Shown: positions 1-7,781, counted from the stretch's first letter. The stretch is 64,000 nt of DNA from Butyrivibrio sp. M55 (GCF_900116865.1 NZ_FPCD01000002.1:124001-188000), one strand, 5' to 3'. The notes: generated by a model not told the origin, from the sequence alone. Made by a program: numbers and translations.

Positions 1-63
1 TGCCTTACTGAAGTTCAGTGTGTGAGCCAGTTCTATGCAGTAATCTATCTGCTTTGTATTCAT
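1..63 (-). CDS. LysR-family transcriptional regulator, N-terminal fragment cut by the window edge
   Basis: Reading the reverse strand from the ATG complement at 61-63 gives 21 residues, MNTKQIDYCIELAHTLNFSK followed by Ala, which is the usual opening of a LysR winged helix-turn-helix. The stretch just upstream on the reverse strand (agagg within 64-78) is a fitting ribosome binding site. The gene continues beyond base 1, so length and effector domain are unseen. It diverges from the flavodoxin/aldo-keto reductase cluster starting at 192, and LysR proteins commonly control the divergent neighbour, so it is the probable regulator of that cluster. The family call rests on a short N-terminus only. 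Confidence 0.7.
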   Translation of the reverse strand, partial: MNTKQIDYCIELAHTLNFSKA

Positions 64-191
64 AGCTTATCCTCTTTGTTATTTAAAAATTAAATTAGAT
101 ATAGAGTCTTTCTATTGGATATTTTATAACATGCCACTTAAAATGAAAACATAGAAACCGGAAAACATAAAGACGAATGGAGGATGATTAG

Positions 192-713
192 ATGGCAAAG
201 ACACTCATAGCATTCTTTTCGAGAGCAGATGAAAATTACTTTGGCGGAGCAATGAGGTACGTCAAGGTTGGAAATACTGAAATAGTAGTAAACATAATGA
301 AAGAACTTATAGATGCAGATACCTTTAAAATCGAGATGAAGGATCCATACTCACCGGTTTACATGACCTGTATAGAGGAGGCGAAAAGAGATCTTCATGA
401 AGGTAAGAGACCGGAACTTGTAAGCACGCCGTACAGCATAGATGAATACGACACGATTATCCTTGGCTATCCCAACTACTGGGGAACAGTGCCCATGGCA
501 GTTGTAACCTTCCTTGAGAACTTTGATTTTACAGGAAAGACAATTCTTCCACTGTGTACAAATGAGGGAAGTGGAATGGGATCCAGCGAGAAAGATGTTA
601 AAAAGTATGCTGTGGGAGCAACATTTAAGAGCGGGCTTTCTATTACAGGAAGCAGGGCTGCTGATTCAAAAGGTGCAGTAGAGAAGTGGCTTGCAGCAAA
701 TGGACTTATGTAA
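192..713 (+). CDS. Flavodoxin-family protein
   Basis: A 173-residue protein of flavodoxin fold, expected to bind FMN and shuttle electrons in the cytoplasm. The N-terminus LIAFFSRADENYFGG is the beta-1/phosphate-loop region, DTIILGYPNYWGTVP is the 50s-loop type flavin contact, and ILPLCTNEGSGMGSS is the third flavin loop; all three are typical of the flavodoxin_4/NAD(P)H-dehydrogenase-like branch. No signal peptide is present. A GGAGG-type site precedes the ATG (180-184). It is the first gene of a run with an aldo/keto reductase and a second, lipid-anchored flavodoxin, in divergent orientation to a LysR gene. The electron donor and acceptor are not evident. Confidence 0.85.
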   Translation: MAKTLIAFFSRADENYFGGAMRYVKVGNTEIVVNIMKELIDADTFKIEMKDPYSPVYMTCIEEAKRDLHEGKRPELVSTPYSIDEYDTIILGYPNYWGTVPMAVVTFLENFDFTGKTILPLCTNEGSGMGSSEKDVKKYAVGATFKSGLSITGSRAADSKGAVEKWLAANGLM

Positions 714-763
714 GGTGGACGAAGAAATGGAATATTCAAAGATTAAGAATGGAGGGTATTACA

Positions 764-1606
764 ATGGAAATGATCAAGTTAAATAATGGAATCGAGTGTC
801 CTGTAGTAGGTATTGGAACATTTATGCTTTCACCTGCTGATGCGGAAAACAGTACAAGAGAAGCACTTAAAATGGGATATCGTCTTGTTGATACCGCGAA
901 TGCATATGTGAATGAGCGTGCTGTTGGAAGAGGGATTAAGGGCAGCGGAGTTGCAAGAGGAGAAGTATTTCTTTCCACAAAACTCTGGCCAAGCGAGTAT
1001 GAGAATCCAAATGCTGTAGATGAAACACTGGAGAGACTTGGCGTTGACTATGTGGATCTTCTCTATATCCATCAGCCTGCCGGGAGCTGGTTCGCAGGAT
1101 ACAGGCAGCTTGAAAAAGCATACAAAGAAGGTAAGGCGAAGTCTATTGGAATTTCTAACTTTGAAGGAAAATACATTGAAGAGTTACAGACAAAATGGGA
1201 GATTGTTCCTCAGTTTATTCAGGTTGAGGCGCATCCATATTTTACCCAGACCGAACTTCGTAAGACCTTGGATAAGTATGACATCAAGCTCATGAGCTGG
1301 TATCCTCTTGGTCATGGAGATAAGTCCCTTATAAATGAGCCTGTGTTTACAGAGCTTGGAAAGAAATATGGCAAGTCATCTGCTCAGATCATCCTTCGCT
1401 GGCATACACAGATGGGATTTGTAGTTATTCCCGGAAGCAAGAATGTTGATCATATCAGAGACAACATGAATATTACAGATTTCAAGCTTACCGATGATGA
1501 GATGAATCAGATCGCAAAACTTGATAAAAATGTGAGATACTATAATCGTACCGATTCTCAGCTGGTACAGTTTGCAGCTTGGAAACCTGAGTTTGAGAAA
1601 AAGTAA
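764..1606 (+). CDS. Aldo/keto reductase
   Basis: A 280-residue cytoplasmic NAD(P)H-dependent carbonyl reductase of the AKR superfamily (TIM barrel). The tetrad can be followed: Asp and Tyr in RLVDTANAYVNE, Lys in FLSTKLWPSEY and His in LLYIHQPAG; the cofactor segment IPGSKNVDHIRDN lies near the C-terminus. I take ATG 764 because GGAGG at 751-755 lies eight bases upstream and the protein then begins MEMIKLNNGIECPVVGIGTF as in family members; the frame is open further upstream to 686 but that part overlaps the flavodoxin gene. It lies between two flavodoxins in a probable redox operon. Substrate unknown. Confidence 0.92.
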   Translation: MEMIKLNNGIECPVVGIGTFMLSPADAENSTREALKMGYRLVDTANAYVNERAVGRGIKGSGVARGEVFLSTKLWPSEYENPNAVDETLERLGVDYVDLLYIHQPAGSWFAGYRQLEKAYKEGKAKSIGISNFEGKYIEELQTKWEIVPQFIQVEAHPYFTQTELRKTLDKYDIKLMSWYPLGHGDKSLINEPVFTELGKKYGKSSAQIILRWHTQMGFVVIPGSKNVDHIRDNMNITDFKLTDDEMNQIAKLDKNVRYYNRTDSQLVQFAAWKPEFEKK

Positions 1607-1623
1607 GGGTTTAGAGGAAAAAT

Positions 1624-2370
1624 ATGAATAAAATGTGGAAAACAGCTCGTTTAAGTATTGCTCTTGTGATTATATTTGCACTTGTTGGTTGCGGAGCTTC
1701 CGCATCGGAATTAACTGACGATTCTGAAACATCTCAGACTGCGAATAACGAAGGTGCAATAGAAAGCAGGGATGATGCCGATACGGAAACAGAATCCACT
1801 ACAGGGCAGGAAAGCACTGATGCTGGGAATAATAAAGGGAACGATACGCTTGTAGTGTATTTTTCCAGAACAGGTGAGCAATATAAAGTTGGCGTGATTG
1901 ACAAGGGAAATACCGCAATTGTCGCTGAGATGATATCGGAACAGATTGGAGCGGATTTGTGGGAGGTTATTCCTGTTGAAGACATCTATCCTACAGACTC
2001 CTATAACAATCTGATCGACGTGGCAAAGAAAGAGCAGAATGATAACACCAGACCTGCTTATGAAGGAGAGGTTCCGGATCTTTCACAGTATTCCACAATC
2101 TTTATTGGCGCACCCGTATGGTGGGGAGACTGGCCGATGATAATGTATACCTTCTTTGAGAATAACAGGGAAGGACTTGCGGGAAAGACATTGATTCCGT
2201 TCTCCACACATGAAGGAAGTGGACTTTCCGGTTTTGACAAAAAGCTTTCATCAGCTTGTCCGAACAGCATGGTCGGACAAGGACTTGCGATACGCGGAAA
2301 TGACTGTCAGAACGATCAGGACAGTGTGAGAAGTTCTGTTAAAGAATGGCTTGTCGGACTGGGATATTAG
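1624..2370 (+). CDS. Flavodoxin-like lipoprotein
   Basis: A 248-residue exported protein. Residues 1-22 form a signal peptide ending in a lipobox (ALVGCG), so the mature protein should be lipid-anchored on the outer face of the membrane. Residues about 24-70 are a Ser/Thr/Glu/Asp-rich linker. From about residue 74 comes a flavodoxin domain, with DTLVVYFSRTGEQYKVG as the phosphate loop, IFIGAPVWWGDWPM and LIPFSTHEGSGLSG as flavin loops. It sits 18 bp after the aldo/keto reductase and 27 bp before a DUF4405 membrane protein, so it may accept electrons delivered across the membrane; that function is inference. Confidence 0.88.
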   Translation: MNKMWKTARLSIALVIIFALVGCGASASELTDDSETSQTANNEGAIESRDDADTETESTTGQESTDAGNNKGNDTLVVYFSRTGEQYKVGVIDKGNTAIVAEMISEQIGADLWEVIPVEDIYPTDSYNNLIDVAKKEQNDNTRPAYEGEVPDLSQYSTIFIGAPVWWGDWPMIMYTFFENNREGLAGKTLIPFSTHEGSGLSGFDKKLSSACPNSMVGQGLAIRGNDCQNDQDSVRSSVKEWLVGLGY

Positions 2371-2397
2371 GATGCAGATAGGAAGGAGGCAGTCAGC

Positions 2398-3075
2398 TTG
2401 AAAAAGAAAACAAGGATTATAATCGACATAGCCATGATCTGCCTTCTTATGATGCTGATGTCATATTCGCTGATCGGGGAGAAACTCCATGAGATCATAG
2501 GTACGGCTATATTTATTTTGTTTATAGTGCACCATGTGATGAACAGGAAGTGGTATACTGCACTTTTGAAAGGAAAATGGACTTCTCTAAGGATTTTTCA
2601 GACCGGTCTTAATCTTTTGCTGACGGTTTTAATGATACTTCAGCCGGTGAGCGGCATCCTGATGTCAAAGCATCTTTATACATTCCTTCCGGTCCTTCCA
2701 ATCTCTGCGAAGGCAAGAGAGATACATATGCTTTTTGCGTATTGGGGCTTTGTACTGATGGGAATCCACATTGGAATACACCTGACAGGTCCGGTTGACA
2801 GGCTGAAACGGAATAGTAAAGGCATGTGGATTACGGTTATTTCTATAATAACGGCAATATCTATATACGGTGTTTTTGCGTTTATCAAACGGGGCTTCCC
2901 CGGATATATGTTTATGAAAACAATGTTTGCATTTTTTGATTATAATGAGCCGCGGATATATTTCTTTGCAGATTATATGGCAGTAATGGTACTGTTTGTA
3001 ATGGCAGGTACTCTTGCGTGGACATTTTTATCTATATTAGAGAAAAATAGAGGGAATATAGGAAATGAAAATTAG
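2398..3075 (+). CDS. DUF4405-like membrane protein, possible transmembrane electron-transfer component
   Basis: A 225-residue protein with about five membrane helices. The TTG start at 2398 is supported by GGAAGGAGG at 2381-2389. The pattern of a helix with HEIIGTAIFILFIVHHVMN followed by a second helix ending near HMLFAYWGFVLMGIHIGIHL resembles DUF4405 / cytochrome-b561-like proteins, where paired histidines on facing helices could bind haem. Such proteins often neighbour extracytoplasmic flavin or FMN-binding proteins. Here it directly follows a lipid-anchored flavodoxin, supporting a shared membrane redox role. Haem binding is not demonstrated by the sequence. Confidence 0.7.
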   Translation: MKKKTRIIIDIAMICLLMMLMSYSLIGEKLHEIIGTAIFILFIVHHVMNRKWYTALLKGKWTSLRIFQTGLNLLLTVLMILQPVSGILMSKHLYTFLPVLPISAKAREIHMLFAYWGFVLMGIHIGIHLTGPVDRLKRNSKGMWITVISIITAISIYGVFAFIKRGFPGYMFMKTMFAFFDYNEPRIYFFADYMAVMVLFVMAGTLAWTFLSILEKNRGNIGNEN

Positions 3076-3148
3076 CTGGATGTAGACAGGCTGAATGGAA
3101 ATATCTTTGAAGAAGAACCGAATTTAAGGATTATGATCGGAGGGGGCT

Positions 3149-3481
3149 ATGGCGATAACAGTTAATCTCAGATACACGGGTAAAGACGGAAATGCCCGAA
3201 AATTTGCTGAAGAAATGATAAGTAGAGGAATAGTTGATGAAATCCGTGCCGAAAGCGGTAATCTGCGGTATGAGTATTATATCTCGATGGATGATCCTGA
3301 TACGGTGCTTCTGATCGACAGTTGGGTTAATCAAGAGGCTATCGATGTTCATCATGCTTCTAAGATGATGGAGACGATTACAGAGCTTCGGGAGAAATAT
3401 GACTTGCACATGACAGTGGAAAGGTATGTTTCTGATGCGAGCGGAGAGGGCGCAGGTGATGATAAGTTCATTAGGAAGTAG
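3149..3481 (+). CDS. ABM-domain (antibiotic biosynthesis monooxygenase type) protein
   Basis: A 110-residue protein of the dimeric alpha/beta-barrel ABM superfamily, which includes quinol monooxygenases such as YgiN. Visible features are the N-terminal strand ITVNLRYTGKDGNARKFAEEM, the DPDTVLLIDSWVNQEAIDVH segment and the His-rich helix HHASKMMETITELREKY, all in family order; family length is about 95-110. AGGGGG lies directly upstream of the ATG. As the last intact gene of the redox cluster it may act on a quinol or small aromatic compound; it could also be a non-catalytic member. Confidence 0.75.
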   Translation: MAITVNLRYTGKDGNARKFAEEMISRGIVDEIRAESGNLRYEYYISMDDPDTVLLIDSWVNQEAIDVHHASKMMETITELREKYDLHMTVERYVSDASGEGAGDDKFIRK

Positions 3482-3483
3482 AA

Positions 3484-3627
3484 ATGATTGCGGGAACTGT
3501 AATAAATATTCCGGCGGAAGTAAAGCACTGGCACGGCTCTTATGGGCGGTGCTCTTATTTTTGTTGCATAATGTATAATGGTTGTATTGGGGCATGGCAA
3601 TATGCCCCGGTACAGCAACTATAGTTT
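3484..3627 (+). pseudogene. Remnant of a cupin-domain gene
   Basis: Reading from ATG 3484 gives MIAGTVINIPAEVKHWHGS, which closely resembles the metal-binding strand pair of small cupins (a Pro-x-x-x-x-H-x-H pattern) found in many flavodoxin/aldo-keto reductase/cupin clusters. After about 19 residues the reading continues as unrelated Cys/Tyr-rich sequence to a stop near 3627. The N-terminal half of a cupin and the rest of the barrel are absent. I read this as a fragment left by deletion at the end of the redox cluster. The match is a motif of fewer than 20 residues, so chance cannot be excluded. Confidence 0.4.
3574..3608 (+). promoter_or_regulatory. Putative -10 element and 5' hairpin before the YitT gene
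   Basis: TATAAT at 3574-3579 is a good -10 hexamer, though no convincing -35 lies 17 bp upstream. Just after the expected transcription start, GGGGCAT (3589-3595) pairs with ATGCCCC (3602-3608) around a 6-base loop, a perfect 7-bp stem near the mRNA 5' end. It could stabilise the message or be an operator. Confidence 0.35.
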
Positions 3628-3647
3628 CAACAAATTTAGGAGAAAAC

Positions 3648-4481
3648 ATGAAGAAAAGTAAAGGAATACTGTCATATGTTTTAATTATATTCGGAGCAAT
3701 AATGGCGAGCTTTTCAGTCGCTTTGATATTGCTTCCAAACGATGCGATAGATTACGGAACAGCCGGCGTTGCGATTATTATCAGTAAACTTACGGGATTT
3801 CAATTGTCACTGTGCGTTCTGTTTGTCTTTTTACCATTTATAATTGCAGGTTATGTGTTTCTGGGAAAAAAGTTCACTGTAAAAGCTGCTGTGGGTTCAG
3901 TGGTCTACATGGTCGGACTTGAATTCTTTGAAAAAATTCCTTTTGAACTTAATACAGAACACTTTCTGGCGGTAGCATTCGGCGGTGCGATTCTAGGCGC
4001 CGGACTTGCGCTGATCCTTAGAAACGGTGGATGCATTGACGGATCGGAGATACTTGCGAATATTGTGGTAAAAAAGCTGTCGGATAAAACGGGACGTAAC
4101 TACAGTCTCACGCCGATGCTTCTTGGATTTAATGCACTTGTTTATATCACTGTATTCGTAGTCATAGATGCCACTGCGGCACTGCTCAGCCTCTTGGTTT
4201 ATGTGGTTGCTACAGCGGTTATCGACCACTACACCGATCACTTCGAAGCCATCAAGCAGGTGACGATAATAACCCAGGATCCCGACGGAATCATTAAGGA
4301 CATAAAAGATAAACTGAATAAGACCTGCACCATCATGGATTCTCGCGGCGCAATCGCCGGAGAGAACAACACACTCATCTGTTATATCAGTTATTTCGAA
4401 CTTCCGCTTATGAAAGAAATCATCTCAACACATGCGGGAAGCTTTAGTACGGTTTCTACGATAGATGAGATTCTAAGATAG
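3648..4481 (+). CDS. YitT-family membrane protein
   Basis: A 277-residue protein with five to six N-terminal membrane helices (YitT_membrane, DUF161) and a C-terminal cytoplasmic DUF2179 domain (about residues 195-277, starting near HFEAIKQVTIITQDPDGI). The family occurs widely in Firmicutes; transport of small molecules is suspected but not established. Start ATG 3648 is chosen because TTAGGAG lies eight bases upstream and the protein then begins MKKSKGILSYVLIIFGAIMA, a normal first helix; the in-frame extension to 3582 has no such site. It is followed by a terminator and stands alone. Confidence 0.88.
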   Translation: MKKSKGILSYVLIIFGAIMASFSVALILLPNDAIDYGTAGVAIIISKLTGFQLSLCVLFVFLPFIIAGYVFLGKKFTVKAAVGSVVYMVGLEFFEKIPFELNTEHFLAVAFGGAILGAGLALILRNGGCIDGSEILANIVVKKLSDKTGRNYSLTPMLLGFNALVYITVFVVIDATAALLSLLVYVVATAVIDHYTDHFEAIKQVTIITQDPDGIIKDIKDKLNKTCTIMDSRGAIAGENNTLICYISYFELPLMKEIISTHAGSFSTVSTIDEILR

Positions 4482-4523
4482 GAGTTTTCGGATTAAGGGC
4501 TTTTTAAAATTTTCATAGATAAG

Positions 4524-4549
4524 GGAGTTCATGTGTGGACTCCTTTTTT
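4524..4549 (+). terminator. Rho-independent terminator after the YitT gene
   Basis: GGAGTTC (4524-4530) pairs with GGACTCC (4537-4543), including one G-T pair, and is followed by six T residues. Confidence 0.75.
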
Positions 4550-4563
4550 GATTTTAAAATACA

Positions 4564-4613
4564 CGCATTGCGAGTGTCACAAGAATATATTATAATCTAT
4601 TTATCGCATTGCG
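4564..4613 (+). promoter_or_regulatory. Promoter with two identical 9-bp operators for the HTH/RhuM-Fic module
   Basis: TTGCGA (4568-4573), a 17-bp spacer and a perfect TATAAT (4591-4596) form a strong sigma-A promoter. The 9-mer CGCATTGCG, itself an odd-length palindrome, occurs at 4564-4572 over the -35 box and again at 4605-4613, just after the expected start site and touching the ribosome binding site. Two identical sites 41 bp apart (four helical turns) suggest repression by the HTH protein encoded directly downstream, possibly with looping. Confidence 0.65.
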
Positions 4614-4626
4614 TGGAGGTGCAATT

Positions 4627-4821
4627 ATGGATATATCGGAGAAAATTAAGCAACTAAGGGAGAGCACGGGGGAAACAAGGAAAGAGTTTTCGGTTCATAC
4701 AGGTATTCCGGTGCGTACATTGGAGGACTGGGAAGCGGGACGTAGAACTCCTCCGGAGTATATTCCGAGGTTGATTGCTTATCAGCTTAAATTTGAAAAA
4801 ATGATGAAGGATAGAGGGTAA
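4627..4821 (+). CDS. Small helix-turn-helix protein, likely repressor of the adjacent Fic gene
   Basis: A 64-residue DNA-binding protein. The segment IKQLRESTGETRKEFSVHTG followed by IPVRTLEDWEAGRRTPPEYI matches the XRE/Cro fold (helices 2 and 3 around ETRKEFSVHTG and RTLEDWE). Start ATG 4627 follows GGAGG at 4615-4619. The stop overlaps the next gene closely (stop 4819-4821, next ATG 4826), indicating co-translation with the RhuM/Fic protein. Two copies of a 9-bp palindrome overlap its promoter, so autoregulation is likely. By layout it may be the antitoxin-like partner of a toxin-antitoxin pair, which is inference. Confidence 0.8.
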   Translation: MDISEKIKQLRESTGETRKEFSVHTGIPVRTLEDWEAGRRTPPEYIPRLIAYQLKFEKMMKDRG

Positions 4822-4825
4822 GTTG

Positions 4826-5770
4826 ATGGAAAATAATGAGATAGTATTGTTTGAATCAAAAGATAAAAAGGTTGTTCTGCCAGTAGCTATGGATGGGAAT
4901 ACAGTTTGGCTAACTCAGTTACAAATGGCAAATCTTTTTGATACCACAAAACAAAATGTTAGTTTACATGCGAATAATTGTTTTAAAGAGGGAGAGCTGG
5001 ATAAGAATTCAGTTGTCAAGGATTTCTTGACAACTGGTTCAGATGGCAAAAAGTATAGAACTAAGCATTACAGTTTGGATGTTATCATTTCCGTTGGTTA
5101 TCGAGTTAAATCTCAGCGCGGAACTGAATTCAGACAATGGGCTAATAATGTTTTGAAGCAATACATTATTAATGGCTATGCTATTAATGAGCGCAGGCTA
5201 CAGGCACTTCAGAAAACTGTTGAAATACAAACAAAGATGATTGCAGGTACGCTTGATATTGAGCAACAGGATGTACTTAAGGCTGTAAATCTATACACAC
5301 AGGCACTCATGCTTTTGGATCAATATGATCACCAGTCTCTTGAGAAGCCTGAAGGTTCAAGCCCAATATACAGAATCACCTATAGTGATTGTAGAGAGAT
5401 GGTCGATCATATGGAGGATACATTCAAATCAGACGTATTTGGTGTTGAGAAAGAAGCCGGTAAGGTTGAAGGCATTTTGGCAGCAGTCTATCAGGATGTA
5501 TTCGGAGGGGAAGTATACCCTTCATTAGAGGAAAAGGCAGCCAATCTTCTTTATTTCATGATAAAAGATCATCCTTTTGAGGATGGATGTAAGAGAATCG
5601 CAGCATCATTATTCTTGGAGTTTTTGAGTAGAAATAACGCGCTCTTTAGGGATGGGCAGAAGATAATAAGTGATGGAGCTCTTGTTGCAATAACCCTTAT
5701 GATTGCTGAATCTAATCCGGATGAAAAGGATATTATGACAGCTATGGTAATGAATTTATTGAGGATATAA
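4826..5770 (+). CDS. RhuM-family protein with C-terminal Fic/Doc domain
   Basis: A 314-residue two-domain protein. Residues about 1-120 are the RhuM ('virulence protein') domain: VWLTQLQMANLFDTTKQNVS, a winged-helix-like segment, then HYSLDVIISVGYRVKSQRGT and the helix ending QYIINGYAIN. The C-terminal part is a Fic/Doc fold, whose motif reads HPFEDGCKR at residues 249-257. Fic proteins transfer AMP or other phosphate groups to target proteins using the His of HPFx(D/E)GN; here the conserved Asn is replaced by Cys255, which may weaken catalysis. It forms a bicistron with an upstream HTH protein and strong promoter, a layout seen for Fic-type toxin modules. Target unknown. Confidence 0.82.
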   Translation: MENNEIVLFESKDKKVVLPVAMDGNTVWLTQLQMANLFDTTKQNVSLHANNCFKEGELDKNSVVKDFLTTGSDGKKYRTKHYSLDVIISVGYRVKSQRGTEFRQWANNVLKQYIINGYAINERRLQALQKTVEIQTKMIAGTLDIEQQDVLKAVNLYTQALMLLDQYDHQSLEKPEGSSPIYRITYSDCREMVDHMEDTFKSDVFGVEKEAGKVEGILAAVYQDVFGGEVYPSLEEKAANLLYFMIKDHPFEDGCKRIAASLFLEFLSRNNALFRDGQKIISDGALVAITLMIAESNPDEKDIMTAMVMNLLRI

Positions 5771-5887
5771 ACGTATTACCAACTTATGTATAAAGATTAT
5801 TGCTTAAAATGCGCGAGTCAATTTAATAAAAAATCGGAATTAGTGTTATTAAAAATTATATGAATATATACAGACATCGGAGGATAT

Positions 5888-6409
5888 ATGGGCATACTAA
5901 TATGTGGTCTTAACGGAGTCGGAAAGAGTACAATCGGGAAAAAGCTGGCAGAGCGCTTGTCGTATTGCTTTATAGATAATGAAGACTTGTATTTTCCGAA
6001 GGATGATAAGTCATACATGTTCGCCAATCCAAGAAGTAAGGACGAAGTGATTCAAATATTGGAGGAAAAAATTGAAGAGGATGATAAATTTGTCTTTGCT
6101 GCTGTAAAAGGCGATTACGGGGACAAACTGCTTACAAAATTAGATTACGTTATTCTCGTTGAAGTTCCTAAAGAAACAAGGATGGAACGGGTAAAAGAGC
6201 GCTCGGATCAAAAGTTTGGTGATAGAATACTTGCTGGCGGAGATCTTTCCGACAGAGAGAACTCATGGTTTGCGAAGGTTAATAGCAGGCCTGAAGACTT
6301 TGTCACATCTTGGCTTGAAAATATAGATTGTCCGATAATCAGAATCGATGGCATGAAGCCGGTTGAAGAGAATGTAGAATATATTCTTTCATTTCAAGAC
6401 TGTAAATAG
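5888..6409 (+). CDS. P-loop kinase-like ATPase (shikimate/adenylate kinase fold)
   Basis: A 173-residue cytoplasmic protein with a Walker A motif at residues 7-14 (GLNGVGKST), a following helix IGKKLAERLSYCFIDNEDLY typical of shikimate-kinase-like AAA proteins, a VILVEVP strand and an Arg-rich lid (RMERVKERSDQKFGDR). GGAGG lies seven bases before the ATG (5888). It is smaller than thymidylate or uridine kinases, and the substrate-binding residues of shikimate kinase are not evident, so only a small-molecule kinase role is suggested. It stands alone between the Fic module and a regulator. Confidence 0.75.
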   Translation: MGILICGLNGVGKSTIGKKLAERLSYCFIDNEDLYFPKDDKSYMFANPRSKDEVIQILEEKIEEDDKFVFAAVKGDYGDKLLTKLDYVILVEVPKETRMERVKERSDQKFGDRILAGGDLSDRENSWFAKVNSRPEDFVTSWLENIDCPIIRIDGMKPVEENVEYILSFQDCK

Positions 6410-6549
6410 TGATTGTGTTTTTCTCAAGTATGCATTGTTTGATATGTTATGAGCTTTTCTGTATTCTGAATTCAGAAGATGATTCTGCAGACATTTTCCG
6501 ATACACAACAAGTTTATGCGGTTGATAAGTCAATCGGGAAAGGAAAAAA

Positions 6550-7575
6550 GTGAAAAACAATCTGGGTGCCAATATACGAGGTTTTAGAAAGAATAAAGGT
6601 TTTACACAGGAGGAACTGGCAGGTATGCTTGGGGTTACACCGCAGGCAGTGAGCAGGTGGGAGTCAGAAGCGGGACTTCCTGATGTTTCTATGGTCGTGC
6701 CGATTGCGCAGGCGCTTAATGTCACTACTGATATGTTGCTTGGCTATAATCCTTCTGACAAAGATGATTATCTTTTGGAAACTGTAAAAAACAAAATAAA
6801 GGCAATGTATGACATTTCCGATGCACAAGGAAGTGCACTGCAGAGAGTAGAGTATCTTTCGGGTGAAGTTAGCAGAAACCCGATGAATTTTGAAATAAAT
6901 CTATTGTATGTTCAGCAGGTCGCTGAATTGAGCTATTACATTGACATGGAGGGATTGCTGGCGGAGAACCCTGAGAGAGCGAATGCTCTTTTAGAAGACG
7001 GAATAAAAAAAGGCGTAACTATAATCCGTTACGCTGACAGTAGAAGTCTTGTGGAAAAAGCTCATTACGCCCTTGCCTGGATCTATATTCACAGGAAGGA
7101 TTTTGAGAATGCCAGAGAGCATATCGATGTATTGCCGAGTCTTGAAAATGCAAAGGTTAGGGAATTCTTATATTCCGAGCTAAGCTTTTTTGAGCATGGT
7201 TTTGAAGAGATGAAAGATAGTCTGACCGCAGCCAATAAGATGTTGTGCAATGTCTTGCTAAGCCAGCTTAATTGCATGATGGAAAACTATGCATACTGGG
7301 GAGAAAAGAACGAAACGCTCAAAAATCTTGAGTGGTGCGAACATGTTGCCAAAGCATTTTCTTCAATTCCGGAATATACGACTGACAATATGAAATATTT
7401 TTGGAAGAAATTTAATCATAACCTCATGATCGTGTACGAGAAAGCAGGAGAAAAAGAGAAAGCGAATGAAATCTGTGAGGAATATCTTAAGAAAATAAGT
7501 GAGGAAAAAGTGTTTTCTAAAGAAGAATACGAATCCATCGAAAAAGAATTAAGAGAGAGGGTATACCTGTTTTAA
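6550..7575 (+). CDS. XRE-family regulator with a long helical (TPR-like) C-terminal domain
   Basis: A 341-residue protein starting at GTG 6550 after an A/G-rich site (ggaaaagg region). Residues 1-65 are a classic HTH: LGANIRGFRKNKGFTQEELA, VTPQAVSRWESEAGLPDVSM and ALNVTTDMLLGY. The remaining 270 residues are helical, with spaced aromatic/Ala pairs (ALAWIYIHRKDFENAREHI, ENYAYWGEKNETL, VYEKAGEKEKANEICEEYL) like tetratricopeptide repeats, often used for peptide or protein sensing. No target is adjacent in an obvious operon; the following spacer carries a strong promoter and structured leader. Confidence 0.85.
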   Translation: MKNNLGANIRGFRKNKGFTQEELAGMLGVTPQAVSRWESEAGLPDVSMVVPIAQALNVTTDMLLGYNPSDKDDYLLETVKNKIKAMYDISDAQGSALQRVEYLSGEVSRNPMNFEINLLYVQQVAELSYYIDMEGLLAENPERANALLEDGIKKGVTIIRYADSRSLVEKAHYALAWIYIHRKDFENAREHIDVLPSLENAKVREFLYSELSFFEHGFEEMKDSLTAANKMLCNVLLSQLNCMMENYAYWGEKNETLKNLEWCEHVAKAFSSIPEYTTDNMKYFWKKFNHNLMIVYEKAGEKEKANEICEEYLKKISEEKVFSKEEYESIEKELRERVYLF

Positions 7576-7616
7576 TATGCTATGATAGCTTAAGAGAGAA
7601 TTATGTGTTTGAAGTG

Positions 7617-7645
7617 TTGACAGTAAGTTTTCTGTCAATTATACT
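7617..7645 (+). promoter_or_regulatory. Strong sigma-A promoter with overlapping dyad
   Basis: A perfect TTGACA (7617-7622), exactly 17 bp, and TATACT (7640-7645). The -35 box is also the left arm of a perfect dyad, TTGACAG / CTGTCAA with an 8-base centre (7617-7623 and 7632-7638), so a dimeric repressor could cover it. It would start a transcript near 7652 running through a structured leader toward the gene at 7901. Confidence 0.65.
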
Positions 7646-7679
7646 AACAACTAATATTTTTTCAGAAAGAAGAATTATT

Positions 7680-7781
7680 ATGACAAACAAGAACCTCATC
7701 AATGGAATGATCAATAATATACCCATGAATAATAATCAGGGGTATATTTTGACATGCGAGATGAGGCCAAATAATATGTAG
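7680..7781 (+). CDS. Possible 33-residue leader peptide
   Basis: ATG 7680 opens a 33-codon frame rich in Asn, Met and Ile (MTNKNLINGMINNIPMNNNQ then GYILTCEMRPNNM) with a weak A/G-rich site (agaaagaag) upstream. It lies wholly in the leader between a strong promoter (7617-7645) and a terminator-like hairpin (7817-7857) and overlaps two nested stems. A leader peptide for attenuation is possible, but Asn/Met content may simply reflect AT-rich structured RNA. Coding is unproven. Confidence 0.25.
   Translation: MTNKNLINGMINNIPMNNNQGYILTCEMRPNNM
7694..7766 (+). ncRNA. Nested stem-loop in the leader, candidate regulatory RNA
   Basis: Outer stem CCTCATC (7694-7700) with GATGAGG (7760-7766) encloses an inner perfect 9-bp stem AATATACCC (7716-7724) with GGGTATATT (7740-7748). 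The structure sits about 45 nt downstream of the expected transcription start and 50 nt upstream of a terminator-like hairpin, the arrangement of a riboswitch or attenuator. I do not recognise a known riboswitch class. Confidence 0.4.

Noticed and set aside
5818..5887. Additional gene or terminator between the Fic gene and the P-loop kinase
   Set aside because: AT-rich spacer with no stem of more than a few pairs and no promoter boxes that I can support.
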